Positions 1 to 8,598 of a stretch of 64,000 nucleotides of DNA are shown here, in pieces. Below the pieces are notes generated by a model. That model had not been told where the DNA came from and made no database searches. It saw nothing but the letters and a program-made list of their open reading frames with translations. This DNA comes from Bacteroidales bacterium UBA6431. GTDB taxonomy: Bacteria > Bacteroidota > Bacteroidia > Bacteroidales > UBA932. Both the position numbers and the translations under genes were made by a program. The DNA is taken from positions 1 to 64,000 of the forward strand of contig DJOT01000010.1 of the NCBI GenBank assembly GCA_002439095.1, given 5' to 3'. Every line of letters begins with the position of its first letter. The first letter of the stretch is position 1.

Positions 1-51
1 AAAGCGACTTGAGCGCCGCAGGGGTTTCGGGGATATGCCCCGTAAAGGTAG

Positions 52-136
52 TGCCCGGGGCCGGACTCGAACCGGCACATCTTTAGAGGATAATGGATTT
101 TGAGTCCATCGCGTCTACCAATTCCGCCACTCGGGC
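52..136 (-). tRNA. tRNA-Leu (anticodon CAA)
   Basis: Read on the minus strand this folds as a class II tRNA of 85 nt. The 5' arm GCCCGAG pairs with CCCGGGC at the 3' end, with one A-C mismatch. The anticodon loop CTCAAAA sits on a 5-bp stem (ATGGA/TCCAT), giving anticodon CAA. There is a long variable arm and a T arm with the TTCGAGT loop. The TGGCGGAATTGGTAGACGC D-arm region and the long variable arm are typical of tRNA-Leu. CCA is not encoded. A well-formed promoter lies just upstream. Confidence 0.96.
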
Positions 137-146
137 AAACAGATTG

Positions 147-177
147 CAAAGTTACCTAAAAATCGCGATTTATCAAA
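147..177 (-). promoter_or_regulatory. Promoter of tRNA-Leu
   Basis: The minus strand shows TAACTTTG at 154-147, matching the Bacteroidota -7 consensus TAnnTTTG. A TTTG at 177-174 provides the -33 element, with 19 bases between. The tRNA 5' end lies 10 bases after the -7 element. This is one of the cleanest promoters in the window. Confidence 0.8.
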
Positions 178-218
178 TATTTGCATTATCTTCGTTATCG
201 GCAAAGACTTGACTTTAT

Positions 219-1151
219 ATGAACAACAATATTTTTGTCGTATATGACCGCAATGTTGCCGACTTCGCGCTGAAGATAGCCGAGGGCCGGCCGGCCTTGC
301 CGATAACCGCTGACGAGGAGCACAAGACGATGGAGAGCATCCTTGACATCTGCCGCTGGCTGCTCGCGCAAGGCGCCGACCGCAACGCCATCATCTACGC
401 CATCGGCGGCGGAGTCACCACTGACATGGCCGGATTCGCCGCAAGCATCTACAAACGCGGTGTCAAATACGTCAACTATCCCACCACCCTGCTCTGTCAG
501 GTAGATGCCGGCATAGGCGGCAAGACAGGCGTAAACCTCGACTCATACAAAAACATGATTGGAGTCATCCGCTTCCCCGCCGACACAAGGATCTACCCCG
601 AGACACTCCGCACTCTGCCTCTGCGCGAACTCCGCTCCGGAGCCGCCGAGCTCCTTAAAACATTCATAATAGAGGACAAGGGTAACTACGAAAAAGCCGT
701 AAAGGCACTCGCCGGGGATGTGGACTTCGATGCGCTCGCGCCTCTGGTCAAAGCGGCAGCCGATGTGAAGCGCAAGATAGTCGCCAAGGATCCCTACGAA
801 GAGGGTCCGCGCCGACTGCTTAACCTCGGACATACATACGCCCACGCGATAGAATGGTATCAGCACACCCACGACGCATCAGCCCCGCTGACACACGGGG
901 AAGCCGTGGCAATCGGGATCGTCCAGGCCGCCAGACTCTCTGAAAAACTTGGCCTCGCGAACGAAGGCTTAAGCGAAAAACTCAAGGCCGACCTCACAAG
1001 ATGCGGACTCCCGACGGAACTTCCATGCCCGGAGGAAGAACTTGAACAGGCGATGCGCAAAGACAAAAAAGCCGAAAACGGCATCATCCACTTTGTCCTC
1101 ATTAAAAAGATAGGCAAGGTGATAATCAAAGATATACATGATCTGCACTAG
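219..1151 (+). CDS. aroB: 3-dehydroquinate synthase
   Basis: Converts DAHP to 3-dehydroquinate, the second shikimate step, with NAD and a divalent metal. The protein has 310 residues, shorter than the usual 350-360, with the N-terminal segment trimmed. Visible family motifs are the NAD loop IGGGVTTDMAGF (about 64-75), the substrate region YPTTLLCQVDAGIGGKTGVN, and metal ligands Glu in SGAAELLK, His in NLGHTYAHAIE and His in HGEAVAIG. The start is an ATG 82 bases after the tRNA; no clear SD or TAnnTTTG element precedes it. Its 3' end overlaps the next gene by 14 bases, so the two are probably translated together. Confidence 0.93.
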   Translation: MNNNIFVVYDRNVADFALKIAEGRPALPITADEEHKTMESILDICRWLLAQGADRNAIIYAIGGGVTTDMAGFAASIYKRGVKYVNYPTTLLCQVDAGIGGKTGVNLDSYKNMIGVIRFPADTRIYPETLRTLPLRELRSGAAELLKTFIIEDKGNYEKAVKALAGDVDFDALAPLVKAAADVKRKIVAKDPYEEGPRRLLNLGHTYAHAIEWYQHTHDASAPLTHGEAVAIGIVQAARLSEKLGLANEGLSEKLKADLTRCGLPTELPCPEEELEQAMRKDKKAENGIIHFVLIKKIGKVIIKDIHDLH

Positions 1152-3132
1152 CATTCAAAACAAGACATACGAGCAAATACTCGAGCTTCTCGCAAACCCC
1201 CAAATAGAAATGGCGGAAATCAGGCTTGACCGCTGCGACCTTACCAAAGAACAGATTGAAGACCTGTTCAGCAATTCGGACACTCCGCTCGTGGCGACAT
1301 GCCGCATAAGCGAAGTCGGTGAGAGCATCGCCGAAAAACGGCTGAAGACAGCCATAGAAGCAGGAGCGCGATTTGCCGACCTCGAAATCGAAGCCCCGTC
1401 ATCAATGAGCAAAGAATTTCAAAAATCATGTCTGCGCCACGGCACCGAGATCATCAGATCATACCATAATTTTACGGAAACACCGGATGACGAGATGCTC
1501 CAGAAGGCACTGGCCCGATGCTTCCGCTACGGGGCGGACATTGCCAAATTGGCTTTACAATGCAATTCCGAGCAAGACGCAGCCCGCATCGAGGCTCTCT
1601 ACTCCATTGTACTTGAAGACATTCCCTCCCTTGAAGGCAGGCTCATCGCATTCGGCATGGGCGAGAACGGCAGGGCCAGCAGAATAGAGTGCCTGAAAAG
1701 GGGTGCACCGTTCAGCTACGCCTCACTCGATGAAGACGATGCCACCGCCCCGGGGCAATTGACCACAGCGCAGATGCGGCAAGCCGTATATGGCGGCTTC
1801 AGCGGATACCACGCACGGAACATAAAAGTCCCGGCATCAAAAAGTTTCGCACAGAGGGCTATAACAGCGGCGGCCCTCGCCAAGGGAACCTCACGCCTGA
1901 GCGGCTACAGCCCATGCGGAGACACCAACTCAGCAATAGACGCCGCCAAGCAGATAGGGGCGACCGTAGAGAATGATGGTGACACACTGACAATCACCGG
2001 CATAACTGCGACAAACGGAAGCATAGACACAAAAAACATCGATGCTGGGGAATCCGGACTCCTGACCAGACTGCTCATCCCAGTGATAGCAGCTGCAGGC
2101 AAGGGTGATTTCAACGTAAACGGACACGGCACCCTGCTCCACAGGCCGCTCAACAGCGCGGCAGACATAATGGCGGCATACGGAGTATTGTTGTCAAATA
2201 CTGGAGACAAGAACGGGCGCGAGCTGTATGTGCCGCTTGAGGTCAAAGGCAAGCTTGTCCCCGGTACGGCAGAAGTTCCCGGAAACGGAGGCTCCCAACT
2301 TGTGTCCGGCCTTCTCATGGCTCTTCCGCTATGCGATTCAGACTCGGAATTATATGTCAACGAACCGAAAAGCATCCCATATATGTACATCACCCTCGAT
2401 GTGCTGCGTCATTTCGGCATCAAAACACGGAGCGAAATGGAAGGCGATGCGGAGATGCTTGAAGCGGAAGACTGGTCATCATGCACCGGGATCAGGTTCA
2501 AGATAAAAGGCGGACAACACTACCGCGCTGCAGATTTTGCCATAGAAGGAGACTGGAGCGCAGCTTCCAATTTCCTCGTGGCCGGAGCCATTTACGGCTC
2601 AGCCGAGATAAAAGGGCTGGACACCAGAAGCCTGCAGGCAGATTTGGCGATTGTAGACATACTCGTGGAAGCTGGAGCCGTGGTGTCACAGCTGGAGGAT
2701 GACAGCATCTGCGTCCGCAAGGCTCCGCTTGAAGCCTTCGAAAAAGACCTCAACAACGCTCCGGATCTCTTCCCCATCGTGGCCGTGCTTGCCTCTTTCT
2801 GCTCCGGAGAGAGTCGCATAAGTGGAGTAGGCCGGCTGTCTTCCAAGGAATCGGACAGAGCCTCAGCCATTCTTGAAATGCTGACAAAGATGGGCGTAGA
2901 AGCCCGGACAGAAGGCGATGACATGTTCATCTGCGGCGAGTCTCTCAGCTCCCGTCTGCTAAACAGACGGCTGATGGCCGGAGGGGAATACAGTTCCCAC
3001 AACGATCACCGCATGGCAATGGCATTGAAAGTGGCTGCAATAGCCGCAAAAAGCCCCGTCATCATAGATGACGAGGCCTGTACAGAAAAATCCTTTCCGG
3101 ATTTTCTCAAAGAATTCCGGAAAGGACTGTAA
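1138..3132 (+). CDS. aroDA: Fused 3-dehydroquinate dehydratase (type I) / EPSP synthase
   Basis: A 664-residue two-domain protein. Residues 1 to about 215 are a type I (Schiff-base) dehydroquinase: Glu in MAEIRLD, His in RSYHNFTETP and the Schiff-base Lys in IAKLAL. Residues from about 228 are EPSP synthase: VPASKSFAQRA (PEP/S3P-binding Lys), DAGESGLLTRLL, the catalytic Asp in DLFPIVAVLASF, KESDRAS, SHNDHRMAMA and the terminal KSFPDFL. It would carry out dehydroquinate dehydration and EPSP formation; no shikimate dehydrogenase or kinase gene is present here. The reading frame is open across the junction, so this is a true fusion and not two overlapping genes. It follows aroB with a 14-base overlap. 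Its last codons also encode the terminator of the convergent ribosomal operon. Each domain call is firm; whether both are active is inferred. Confidence 0.93.
   Translation: MICTSIQNKTYEQILELLANPQIEMAEIRLDRCDLTKEQIEDLFSNSDTPLVATCRISEVGESIAEKRLKTAIEAGARFADLEIEAPSSMSKEFQKSCLRHGTEIIRSYHNFTETPDDEMLQKALARCFRYGADIAKLALQCNSEQDAARIEALYSIVLEDIPSLEGRLIAFGMGENGRASRIECLKRGAPFSYASLDEDDATAPGQLTTAQMRQAVYGGFSGYHARNIKVPASKSFAQRAITAAALAKGTSRLSGYSPCGDTNSAIDAAKQIGATVENDGDTLTITGITATNGSIDTKNIDAGESGLLTRLLIPVIAAAGKGDFNVNGHGTLLHRPLNSAADIMAAYGVLLSNTGDKNGRELYVPLEVKGKLVPGTAEVPGNGGSQLVSGLLMALPLCDSDSELYVNEPKSIPYMYITLDVLRHFGIKTRSEMEGDAEMLEAEDWSSCTGIRFKIKGGQHYRAADFAIEGDWSAASNFLVAGAIYGSAEIKGLDTRSLQADLAIVDILVEAGAVVSQLEDDSICVRKAPLEAFEKDLNNAPDLFPIVAVLASFCSGESRISGVGRLSSKESDRASAILEMLTKMGVEARTEGDDMFICGESLSSRLLNRRLMAGGEYSSHNDHRMAMALKVAAIAAKSPVIIDDEACTEKSFPDFLKEFRKGL
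3086..3126 (-). terminator. Terminator of the alpha operon, inside aroDA
   Basis: Read on the minus strand, seven bases beyond the rplQ stop codon: stem TCCTTTCCGGA, 14-nt loop, stem TCCGGAAAGGA, then TTTTTCT. An 11-bp perfect stem followed by a U tract is a standard intrinsic terminator. The whole structure lies within the final codons of the opposite-strand aroDA. Read on the plus strand the hairpin has no T tract, so it should stop only the ribosomal operon. Confidence 0.85.
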
Positions 3133-3633
3133 TTATTCAGCCTTAGGCTGCTCTTCCTGTGCTGCCTCGGCCTGTGGAGCCGGGGTTTCGGCAGCCTCAG
3201 CTGTCTCCGCCTTCTTGGCGCGGCTGCGACGGGTGGTCTTCTTTGCAGCCTTCTCGGCAGAAGCGAGAGCGGCCTCATTGAAATCAACCAACTCGATAAG
3301 AGCCATCTCGGCAGCATCTCCCTGACGGAAACCCACATGGAGCACGCGGGTGTATCCGCCCGGACGGTCTGCGACCTTAGGCGCTACGTTACGGAAGAGT
3401 TCAGTCACGGCCTCCTTTGACTTGAGGTAGCTGAACACAACACGACGATTGTGGGTCGTATCGTCCTTGGACTTTGTGATAAGCGGCTCGACATAACTCT
3501 TGAGAGCCTTCGCCTTGGCGACAGTAGTCGTGATCCTCTTGTGGAGGATGAGAGAAGTCGCCATGTTGGAGAGGAGAGCCTTGCGGTGACCGCTCTTGCG
3601 TCCAAGATGATTTATAGCTTTATTGTGTCTCAT
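3133..3633 (-). CDS. rplQ: 50S ribosomal protein L17
   Basis: Large-subunit protein near the exit tunnel. The start MRHNKAINHLGRKSGHRKAL is the family signature. Length is 166 residues, against about 120 for the core family. The extra C-terminal tail, from about residue 125, is rich in Ala, Glu and Lys, as is common in Bacteroidota L17. Its ATG overlaps the rpoA stop codon by 4 bases. It is the last gene of the alpha operon, and its stop codon directly abuts the convergent aroDA stop with no spacer. Confidence 0.97.
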   Translation of the reverse strand: MRHNKAINHLGRKSGHRKALLSNMATSLILHKRITTTVAKAKALKSYVEPLITKSKDDTTHNRRVVFSYLKSKEAVTELFRNVAPKVADRPGGYTRVLHVGFRQGDAAEMALIELVDFNEAALASAEKAAKKTTRRSRAKKAETAEAAETPAPQAEAAQEEQPKAE

Positions 3634-4643
3634 CTTTCGATATTCTTTTTCTTTGGTTCGATATTATACTTTGTGACATCCATTCCGAAAGACAGCTTCA
3701 TCTTCTCCACCAGAAGATCGATCTCATTGAGGGACTTGCGCCCGAAATTGCGGAACTTCATCAACTCTGGACGAGAATATGAAACCAGATCGGCGAATGT
3801 GTCGATATCAGCCGCCTTGAGGCAGTTGAACGCACGTACCGACAGTCCCACATCGGAGAGTTTGGTAAGAAGCAGATGCCTCATGCGGAGTGACTCCTCG
3901 TCAAGCTCCTTGGTATCAGGCTCCACTATGTTCTCCAAAGACATCTTCTTGTCGTCGGTGAACAGGCGGAAATGATAGATGAGGATGTTGGCTGCCTCGT
4001 GAAGTGCGGAATTAGGGGAAATAGAACCGTCGGTGACGATCTCAAGATTGAGCTTCTCGTAGTCTGTCTTCTGCTCCACACGATAGTTCTCCACACTCCA
4101 GTTGACCTTGCGGATAGGAGTATAGATCGCATCAATCGGAATGGTTCCGATCGGCGTGTTCTCATCCCTGAGCTCCTCTGCAGGCACAAATCCCCGGCCC
4201 TTAGTGACAGTGAGGGAGATTTCGAGCTTGACAGAAGGCTCAAGTGAGCAGATGTGCAGTTCCGGATTCAACACCATAAAGGAGGACAATCCCTTTGAGA
4301 TATCTTCTGCCGTGAACTCCTGCTTGCCGCTGATGACGATGTTTGCTGTCTCGGAGTCTGCCGTCTCCACCATACGGCGGAAGCGGACCTGCTTGAGGTT
4401 GAGGATGATGTCCTGCATCCCCTCAATGACACCCGGGATGGTCGCGAACTCCTGGTCTACACCGGAGATCTTGATCTGACTTACAGCAAAACCTTCCAAA
4501 GAGGCGAGCAAGATGCGACGAAGAGCATTGCCGATCGTCTGACCGTATCCCGGCTCAAGAGGGCGGAATTCGAAACGGCCGACGGTGTCGGTGCTTTCGA
4601 GCATGATGACCTTGTCAGGTTTCTGAAATGCTAAGATTGCCAT
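3630..4643 (-). CDS. rpoA: RNA polymerase alpha subunit
   Basis: Alpha subunit, 337 residues. The N-terminal assembly domain includes the motif RFEFRPLEPGYGQTIGNALRR (about 24-44) and the region around GIDAIYTPIRKVNW. A linker leads to the C-terminal DNA-binding domain with LSVRAFNCLKAADIDTFADL and RNFGRKSLNEI (helix-hairpin-helix). It stands between rpsD and rplQ as in most bacteria, 19 bases after rpsD, and overlaps rplQ by 4 bases. Confidence 0.98.
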   Translation of the reverse strand: MAILAFQKPDKVIMLESTDTVGRFEFRPLEPGYGQTIGNALRRILLASLEGFAVSQIKISGVDQEFATIPGVIEGMQDIILNLKQVRFRRMVETADSETANIVISGKQEFTAEDISKGLSSFMVLNPELHICSLEPSVKLEISLTVTKGRGFVPAEELRDENTPIGTIPIDAIYTPIRKVNWSVENYRVEQKTDYEKLNLEIVTDGSISPNSALHEAANILIYHFRLFTDDKKMSLENIVEPDTKELDEESLRMRHLLLTKLSDVGLSVRAFNCLKAADIDTFADLVSYSRPELMKFRNFGRKSLNEIDLLVEKMKLSFGMDVTKYNIEPKKKNIER

Positions 4644-4662
4644 ATTATTCTGGTGTTAAATG

Positions 4663-5265
4663 TTACTTGGAGTAGAGGTCGACGATAAGCTGCTCGTTGA
4701 TGCTCTCCGGAATTTCCTCCCTAGTAGGGACATTCAGGAACTTTCCGCACAGAGTCTTGGTGTCGAAATCGAGCCAAGAATACTTGGTTACGGAAGCTAC
4801 GCTGTTCTGGATAACCTCAAGGCTCTTTGACCTTTCTCTCACAGCAACAACATCACCAGGTTTAACCTGTGTTGAAGGAATGCTGGAAACAACGCCGTTC
4901 AGCGTGATGTGATGATGGGACACCAGCTGACGGGCAGCTGCACGTGAAGGTGCGATACCGAGACGGTAAACCACATTGTCAAGACGGGACTCAAGAAGGA
5001 AGAGGAGGTTCTCACCCTTCTGTCCGGCCATGCGGGAGGCCTTGTCGTAGGTGTTGTGGAACTGACGCTCAAGGACACCATACATGTACTTGACTTTCTG
5101 CTTCTCCTTAAGCTGCATGGAGTAGTCTTTCTGCTTCTTGCGCTTTGCAGCGAGACCATGCTGTCCTGGAGGGTAGTTTCTCTTCTCGAAATATTTGTCT
5201 GAGCCAAAGATAGGCTCGCCGAATTTACGGGCGATCTTGGTGCTTGGACCTGTATATCTTGCCAT
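4663..5265 (-). CDS. rpsD: 30S ribosomal protein S4
   Basis: Primary 16S rRNA-binding assembly protein, 200 residues. It starts MARYTGPSTKIARKFGEPIF and carries the S4 RNA-binding domain (about 90-150) with RLDNVVYRLGIAPSRAAARQ and VSHHHITLNGV. There are no zinc-binding cysteines in the N-terminus, so it is the zinc-free form. It lies between rpsK and rpoA in the alpha cluster. Confidence 0.98.
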   Translation of the reverse strand: MARYTGPSTKIARKFGEPIFGSDKYFEKRNYPPGQHGLAAKRKKQKDYSMQLKEKQKVKYMYGVLERQFHNTYDKASRMAGQKGENLLFLLESRLDNVVYRLGIAPSRAAARQLVSHHHITLNGVVSSIPSTQVKPGDVVAVRERSKSLEVIQNSVASVTKYSWLDFDTKTLCGKFLNVPTREEIPESINEQLIVDLYSK

Positions 5266-5285
5266 AATAGTCTTACTTTTAAAAA

Positions 5286-5672
5286 TTAAACTTTACGACG
5301 GCCTTTCGGTCTGCATCCATTGTGCGGCATCGGGGTGACATCGACAATCTCAGTGACTACGATGCCGGCATTGTTGATGGTACGGATAGCTGACTCACGG
5401 CCGGCACCCGGACCTTTGACATAGCACTTGACCCTGCGGAGACCTGCATCAAAAGCGGTCTTGGCAGCATCCTCTGCTGCCATCTGGGCTGCATACGGAG
5501 TGTTCTTCTTTGAGCCTCTGAAACCGCACTTACCGGCTGAGCCCCAACTGATCACCTGGCCCTGAGCGTTGGTGAGAGAGACGATAACATTGTTGAAGGT
5601 TGATGAAATATGGGCCTCGCCATAAGCTTCAACCTTGACAACTCTCTTGGATGTTGTAGTTTTCTTTGCCAT
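5286..5672 (-). CDS. rpsK: 30S ribosomal protein S11
   Basis: Small-subunit platform protein of 128 residues. Visible family segments are AHISSTFNNVIVSLTNAQG, SAGKCGFRGSKKNTPYAAQ and the C-terminal VTPMPHNGCRPKGRRKV. It follows rpsM by 12 bases in the alpha cluster. Confidence 0.98.
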   Translation of the reverse strand: MAKKTTTSKRVVKVEAYGEAHISSTFNNVIVSLTNAQGQVISWGSAGKCGFRGSKKNTPYAAQMAAEDAAKTAFDAGLRRVKCYVKGPGAGRESAIRTINNAGIVVTEIVDVTPMPHNGCRPKGRRKV

Positions 5673-5684
5673 AATTCATCAATA

Positions 5685-6062
5685 TTACTTCGTAGCCTTC
5701 TTCTTGTTTGCAACGGTCTTCTTGCGGCCCTTGCGGGTACGGGCATTGTTCTTGGTGCTCTGGCCGCGAACCGGAAGTCCGAGACGATGACGGATTCCAC
5801 GGTAGCAACCGATATCCATAAGACGTTTGATGTCCATCTGGACGGAAGAACGGAGCTCGCCTTCAATCTTGTATTCCGCATTGATCTCGGCACGGATCTT
5901 GGCGATCTGCTCGTCGTTCCATTCTCCGACTTTGATTGCAGGATCGATACCGCACTTCTCGAGAATCCTCTTGGCTGAAGGGCGGCCGATTCCGAAGATA
6001 TAGGTCAAGCCTATCTCTCCGTGTTTGTTGTTTGGTAAATCAACACCGGCTATTCTTGCCAT
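5685..6062 (-). CDS. rpsM: 30S ribosomal protein S13
   Basis: Head protein contacting tRNA and L5, 125 residues. It starts MARIAGVDLPNNKHGEIGL, has YIFGIGRPSAKRIL and the conserved RGIRHRLGLPVRGQ, and ends in a basic tail. It follows rpmJ by 32 bases. Confidence 0.98.
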   Translation of the reverse strand: MARIAGVDLPNNKHGEIGLTYIFGIGRPSAKRILEKCGIDPAIKVGEWNDEQIAKIRAEINAEYKIEGELRSSVQMDIKRLMDIGCYRGIRHRLGLPVRGQSTKNNARTRKGRKKTVANKKKATK

Positions 6063-6094
6063 AATTATACTTTACTTAATTTGATTACTGAATA

Positions 6095-6211
6095 TTATCC
6101 CTGACGCATCTTGAACTTAGGGTTCTTCTTGCAAATCACGTAAAGACGGCCTTTGCGTCTTACGATCTTGCAGTCTTCGCTGCGCTTCTTGATGGATGTC
6201 TTGACTTTCAT
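6095..6211 (-). CDS. rpmJ: 50S ribosomal protein L36
   Basis: A 38-residue protein, MKVKTSIKKRSEDCKIVRRK followed by GRLYVICKKNPKFKMRQG, read directly on the minus strand between infA and rpsM. Two of the usual zinc ligands (Cys in EDCK and Cys in VICK) are present, but the last part has KFK where the zinc form has a Cys/His pair. It is too short for most automatic ORF cut-offs. The position infA-rpmJ-rpsM is the normal one. Confidence 0.96.
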   Translation of the reverse strand: MKVKTSIKKRSEDCKIVRRKGRLYVICKKNPKFKMRQG

Positions 6212-6223
6212 ATCTGTGATTTT

Positions 6224-6442
6224 TTATTTATATCTGAAAGATATTCTGCCTTTGGTCAAATCGTAAGGTGATATTTCTACTCTAACCTTGTCGCCAAGAA
6301 GAATATGGATGAAGTTCATTCTCATCTTGCCCGAAATGTTGCAGAGCAGGACGTGACCATTCTCAAGCTCGACCTTGAACATCGCGTTCGGAAGAGTCTC
6401 GATGACCTTCCCATCTTGTTCTATTGCTACCTGTTTTGACAT
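6224..6442 (-). CDS. infA: Translation initiation factor IF-1
   Basis: A 72-residue OB-fold protein that binds the A site of the 30S subunit. Visible motifs are GKVIETLPNAMFKVELENGH, ISGKMRMNFI and GDKVRVEISPYDLTKGRI. It stands 12 bases after map and 12 before rpmJ. Confidence 0.98.
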   Translation of the reverse strand: MSKQVAIEQDGKVIETLPNAMFKVELENGHVLLCNISGKMRMNFIHILLGDKVRVEISPYDLTKGRISFRYK

Positions 6443-6454
6443 AAAAATATTTAC

Positions 6455-7234
6455 TTAAAATTTAATCCCGCCATCTTTCTCGATAAAATCGAAGGTTGAA
6501 AGCTGCTCGGCATGGCCTTTCCGGACAACAACCGTAAGCTCATAATGCGCCGCGTTCTTATGGTCCGCAGTCTTGACGGCCCAGCCGTTGCGGGCGAGGT
6601 ATACTCCTCTTCCGCCGGCATTGATCATCGGCTCGATGCAGATGACCATGCCATCGACAAGGTGAGTGCCATGTCCGCGCCTGCCATAATTTGGCACACC
6701 CGGCTCTTCATGCATCTCCTTGCCTATGCCGTGCCCCTCAAGTTCACGTACCACAGAGAATCCGAACGATTCAGCATACGATTGTACCGCGTATCCGATA
6801 TCTCCGACCCGCGCACCAGCCACAGCCGCTTCTATGCCTTTGTAGAGCGAAGCCTTCGTCACATCAAGCAGCTTACGGGTCTGGGCATCCACCTCCCCGA
6901 CAGGGAAGGTGTAAGCCGAGTCACCGTTATAGCCCTTGTAAAGTGTGCCGATGTCCGCAGACACGATGTCTCCCTCCTTGAGGACGTAGTCTGACGGGAA
7001 ACCGTGGACCACGACATCGTTGACCGAAGCACAGATGGCTGCAGGGAAGCCTTCGAACCCGAGAAAACTTGGGATTGCACCATTGTCGCGAATGAAAGTC
7101 TCGGCCACCCTATTCAACTCAGCAGTTGTCACACCAGGGGCTACCGCCTTACCGACTTCCGCCAACGTCTTGGAGACGAGTATGGCATTCTCGCGCAAAA
7201 GCTCAATTTCTTCTTCTGTCTTAGGCTTGATCAC
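6455..7234 (-). CDS. map: Methionine aminopeptidase, type I
   Basis: Removes initiator methionine from nascent proteins. At 259 residues it has the normal type I length. The metal ligands are visible in order: His in VVHGFPSD, Asp in SADIGTLYKGYNGDSAYTF (two), His in GHGIGKEMHEEP, Glu in CIEPMI, and a C-terminal Glu in HYELTVVV. It lies directly after secY with no adk between them. Confidence 0.96.
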   Translation of the reverse strand: MIKPKTEEEIELLRENAILVSKTLAEVGKAVAPGVTTAELNRVAETFIRDNGAIPSFLGFEGFPAAICASVNDVVVHGFPSDYVLKEGDIVSADIGTLYKGYNGDSAYTFPVGEVDAQTRKLLDVTKASLYKGIEAAVAGARVGDIGYAVQSYAESFGFSVVRELEGHGIGKEMHEEPGVPNYGRRGHGTHLVDGMVICIEPMINAGGRGVYLARNGWAVKTADHKNAAHYELTVVVRKGHAEQLSTFDFIEKDGGIKF

Positions 7235-7259
7235 AACCTTTCACTTTTTATTCAAAGAA

Positions 7260-8594
7260 CTACATACCTGAACGCCCGCTCAGACGGCCGGTCTTCATCA
7301 GACCGTCATAGTGGCGCATCAGCAAATAACTTTCCACCTGCTGAAGAGTATCGAGGACAACACCAACAAGAATCAGAAGCGAAGTGCCGCCGTAGAAACT
7401 TGCGAAGGAGTTGTTGATACCGAAGATCATCGCAATGGCTGGAAGAATGGATATGATACCCAGGAAGAATGACCCGGGAAGAGTAACCCTTGACATGATA
7501 GAGTCAAGATACTCTACGGTCTTCTTGCCCGGCTTCACACCCGGGATGAATCCCCCGTCCCTCTTCATGCTCTCCGCCATCATGGTTGGATTTACAGTGA
7601 CGGCAGTATAGAAGAACGTGAAGACGACAATGAGGATGAAGAATATGAAGTTGTACCAGAACCCGGTGTAATCACCGAGAGTGGCAGCAAGTCCACGGGT
7701 CGCATCCCAGCGGGAGAAGATGAGCGGGAACAGCATCAAAGCCTGTGCGAAGATGATAGGCATGACACCGGCAGCATTTATCTTGAGCGGAATGTACTGA
7801 CGTACTCCGCCGTACTGACGGTTGCCGACCACACGCTTCGCATACTGCACAGGAACACGGCGTACAGCCTGCACCAGAGCAATGGCAGCGATGATCACGA
7901 AGAACCATACGAGCAATTCCACAATCAGGAGAAGCAAACCGCCGTTGTTGACGGAAAGCTTGTCGCTGAACTCAGCCAGGAGGGCATAAGGCAGACGGGC
8001 CACGATACCGATCATGATGATCAAGGAGATGCCGTTGCCGATGCCTCTGTCAGTTATACGCTCGCCGAGCCACATCACGAACATCGAACCGGCCATAAGG
8101 ATGATGGTCGAAACGATGTTGAACATGAAGTTGCTCCATCCGAGCTGGTTGACAGCTACGAACGCCGCAGCCGGAATCTGGCTGTGTACAGCGGCCATAT
8201 ATGCCGGACCCTGGATACAGATGATCGCGATGGTCAGCCATCTGGTCATCTGGTTCATCTTCTTGCGGCCGCTCTCGCCCTCCATCTGGAGTTTCCTGAA
8301 ATACGGGACGAAAACGCCGAGAAGCTGGATCACGATGGATGCCGAAATGTACGGCATCACACCAAGAGCAAAGATAGAGGCGTTGCCGAAAGCTCCGCCG
8401 GAGAACATATTCAAAAGACCCACAAGACCTTCCTGGGTCTTGCTCTGGAGTCCTGCAAGCAGAGAAGCGTCAATGCCCGGGAGCACCACAAAACATCCCA
8501 ACCTGTAAACCAGGATCAGGATGAATGTATAGACGAGCCTCTTGCGGAGTTCCTCAATCTTGAATATATTCTTTATGGTCTCGACGAACTTCAT
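7260..8594 (-). CDS. secY: Preprotein translocase subunit SecY
   Basis: Channel subunit of the Sec translocon in the inner membrane, 444 residues and about ten membrane segments. Signatures are VYRLGCFVVLPGID in the first helix, GGAFGNASIFALGVMPYISASI, the conserved RGIGNGISLIIMIGI and KPGKKTVEYLDSIMSRV. It begins 4 bases after rplO in the spc cluster. Confidence 0.98.
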   Translation of the reverse strand: MKFVETIKNIFKIEELRKRLVYTFILILVYRLGCFVVLPGIDASLLAGLQSKTQEGLVGLLNMFSGGAFGNASIFALGVMPYISASIVIQLLGVFVPYFRKLQMEGESGRKKMNQMTRWLTIAIICIQGPAYMAAVHSQIPAAAFVAVNQLGWSNFMFNIVSTIILMAGSMFVMWLGERITDRGIGNGISLIIMIGIVARLPYALLAEFSDKLSVNNGGLLLLIVELLVWFFVIIAAIALVQAVRRVPVQYAKRVVGNRQYGGVRQYIPLKINAAGVMPIIFAQALMLFPLIFSRWDATRGLAATLGDYTGFWYNFIFFILIVVFTFFYTAVTVNPTMMAESMKRDGGFIPGVKPGKKTVEYLDSIMSRVTLPGSFFLGIISILPAIAMIFGINNSFASFYGGTSLLILVGVVLDTLQQVESYLLMRHYDGLMKTGRLSGRSGM

Positions 8595-8598
8595 AAAC

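Noticed and set aside
219..230. aroB as a truncated pseudogene
   Set aside because: Shorter than usual, but all metal and NAD motifs are intact and it is coupled to aroDA.
1905..2393. 162-codon minus-strand frame inside aroDA
   Set aside because: Antisense shadow of a well-supported coding region with Ser/Pro-rich translation.
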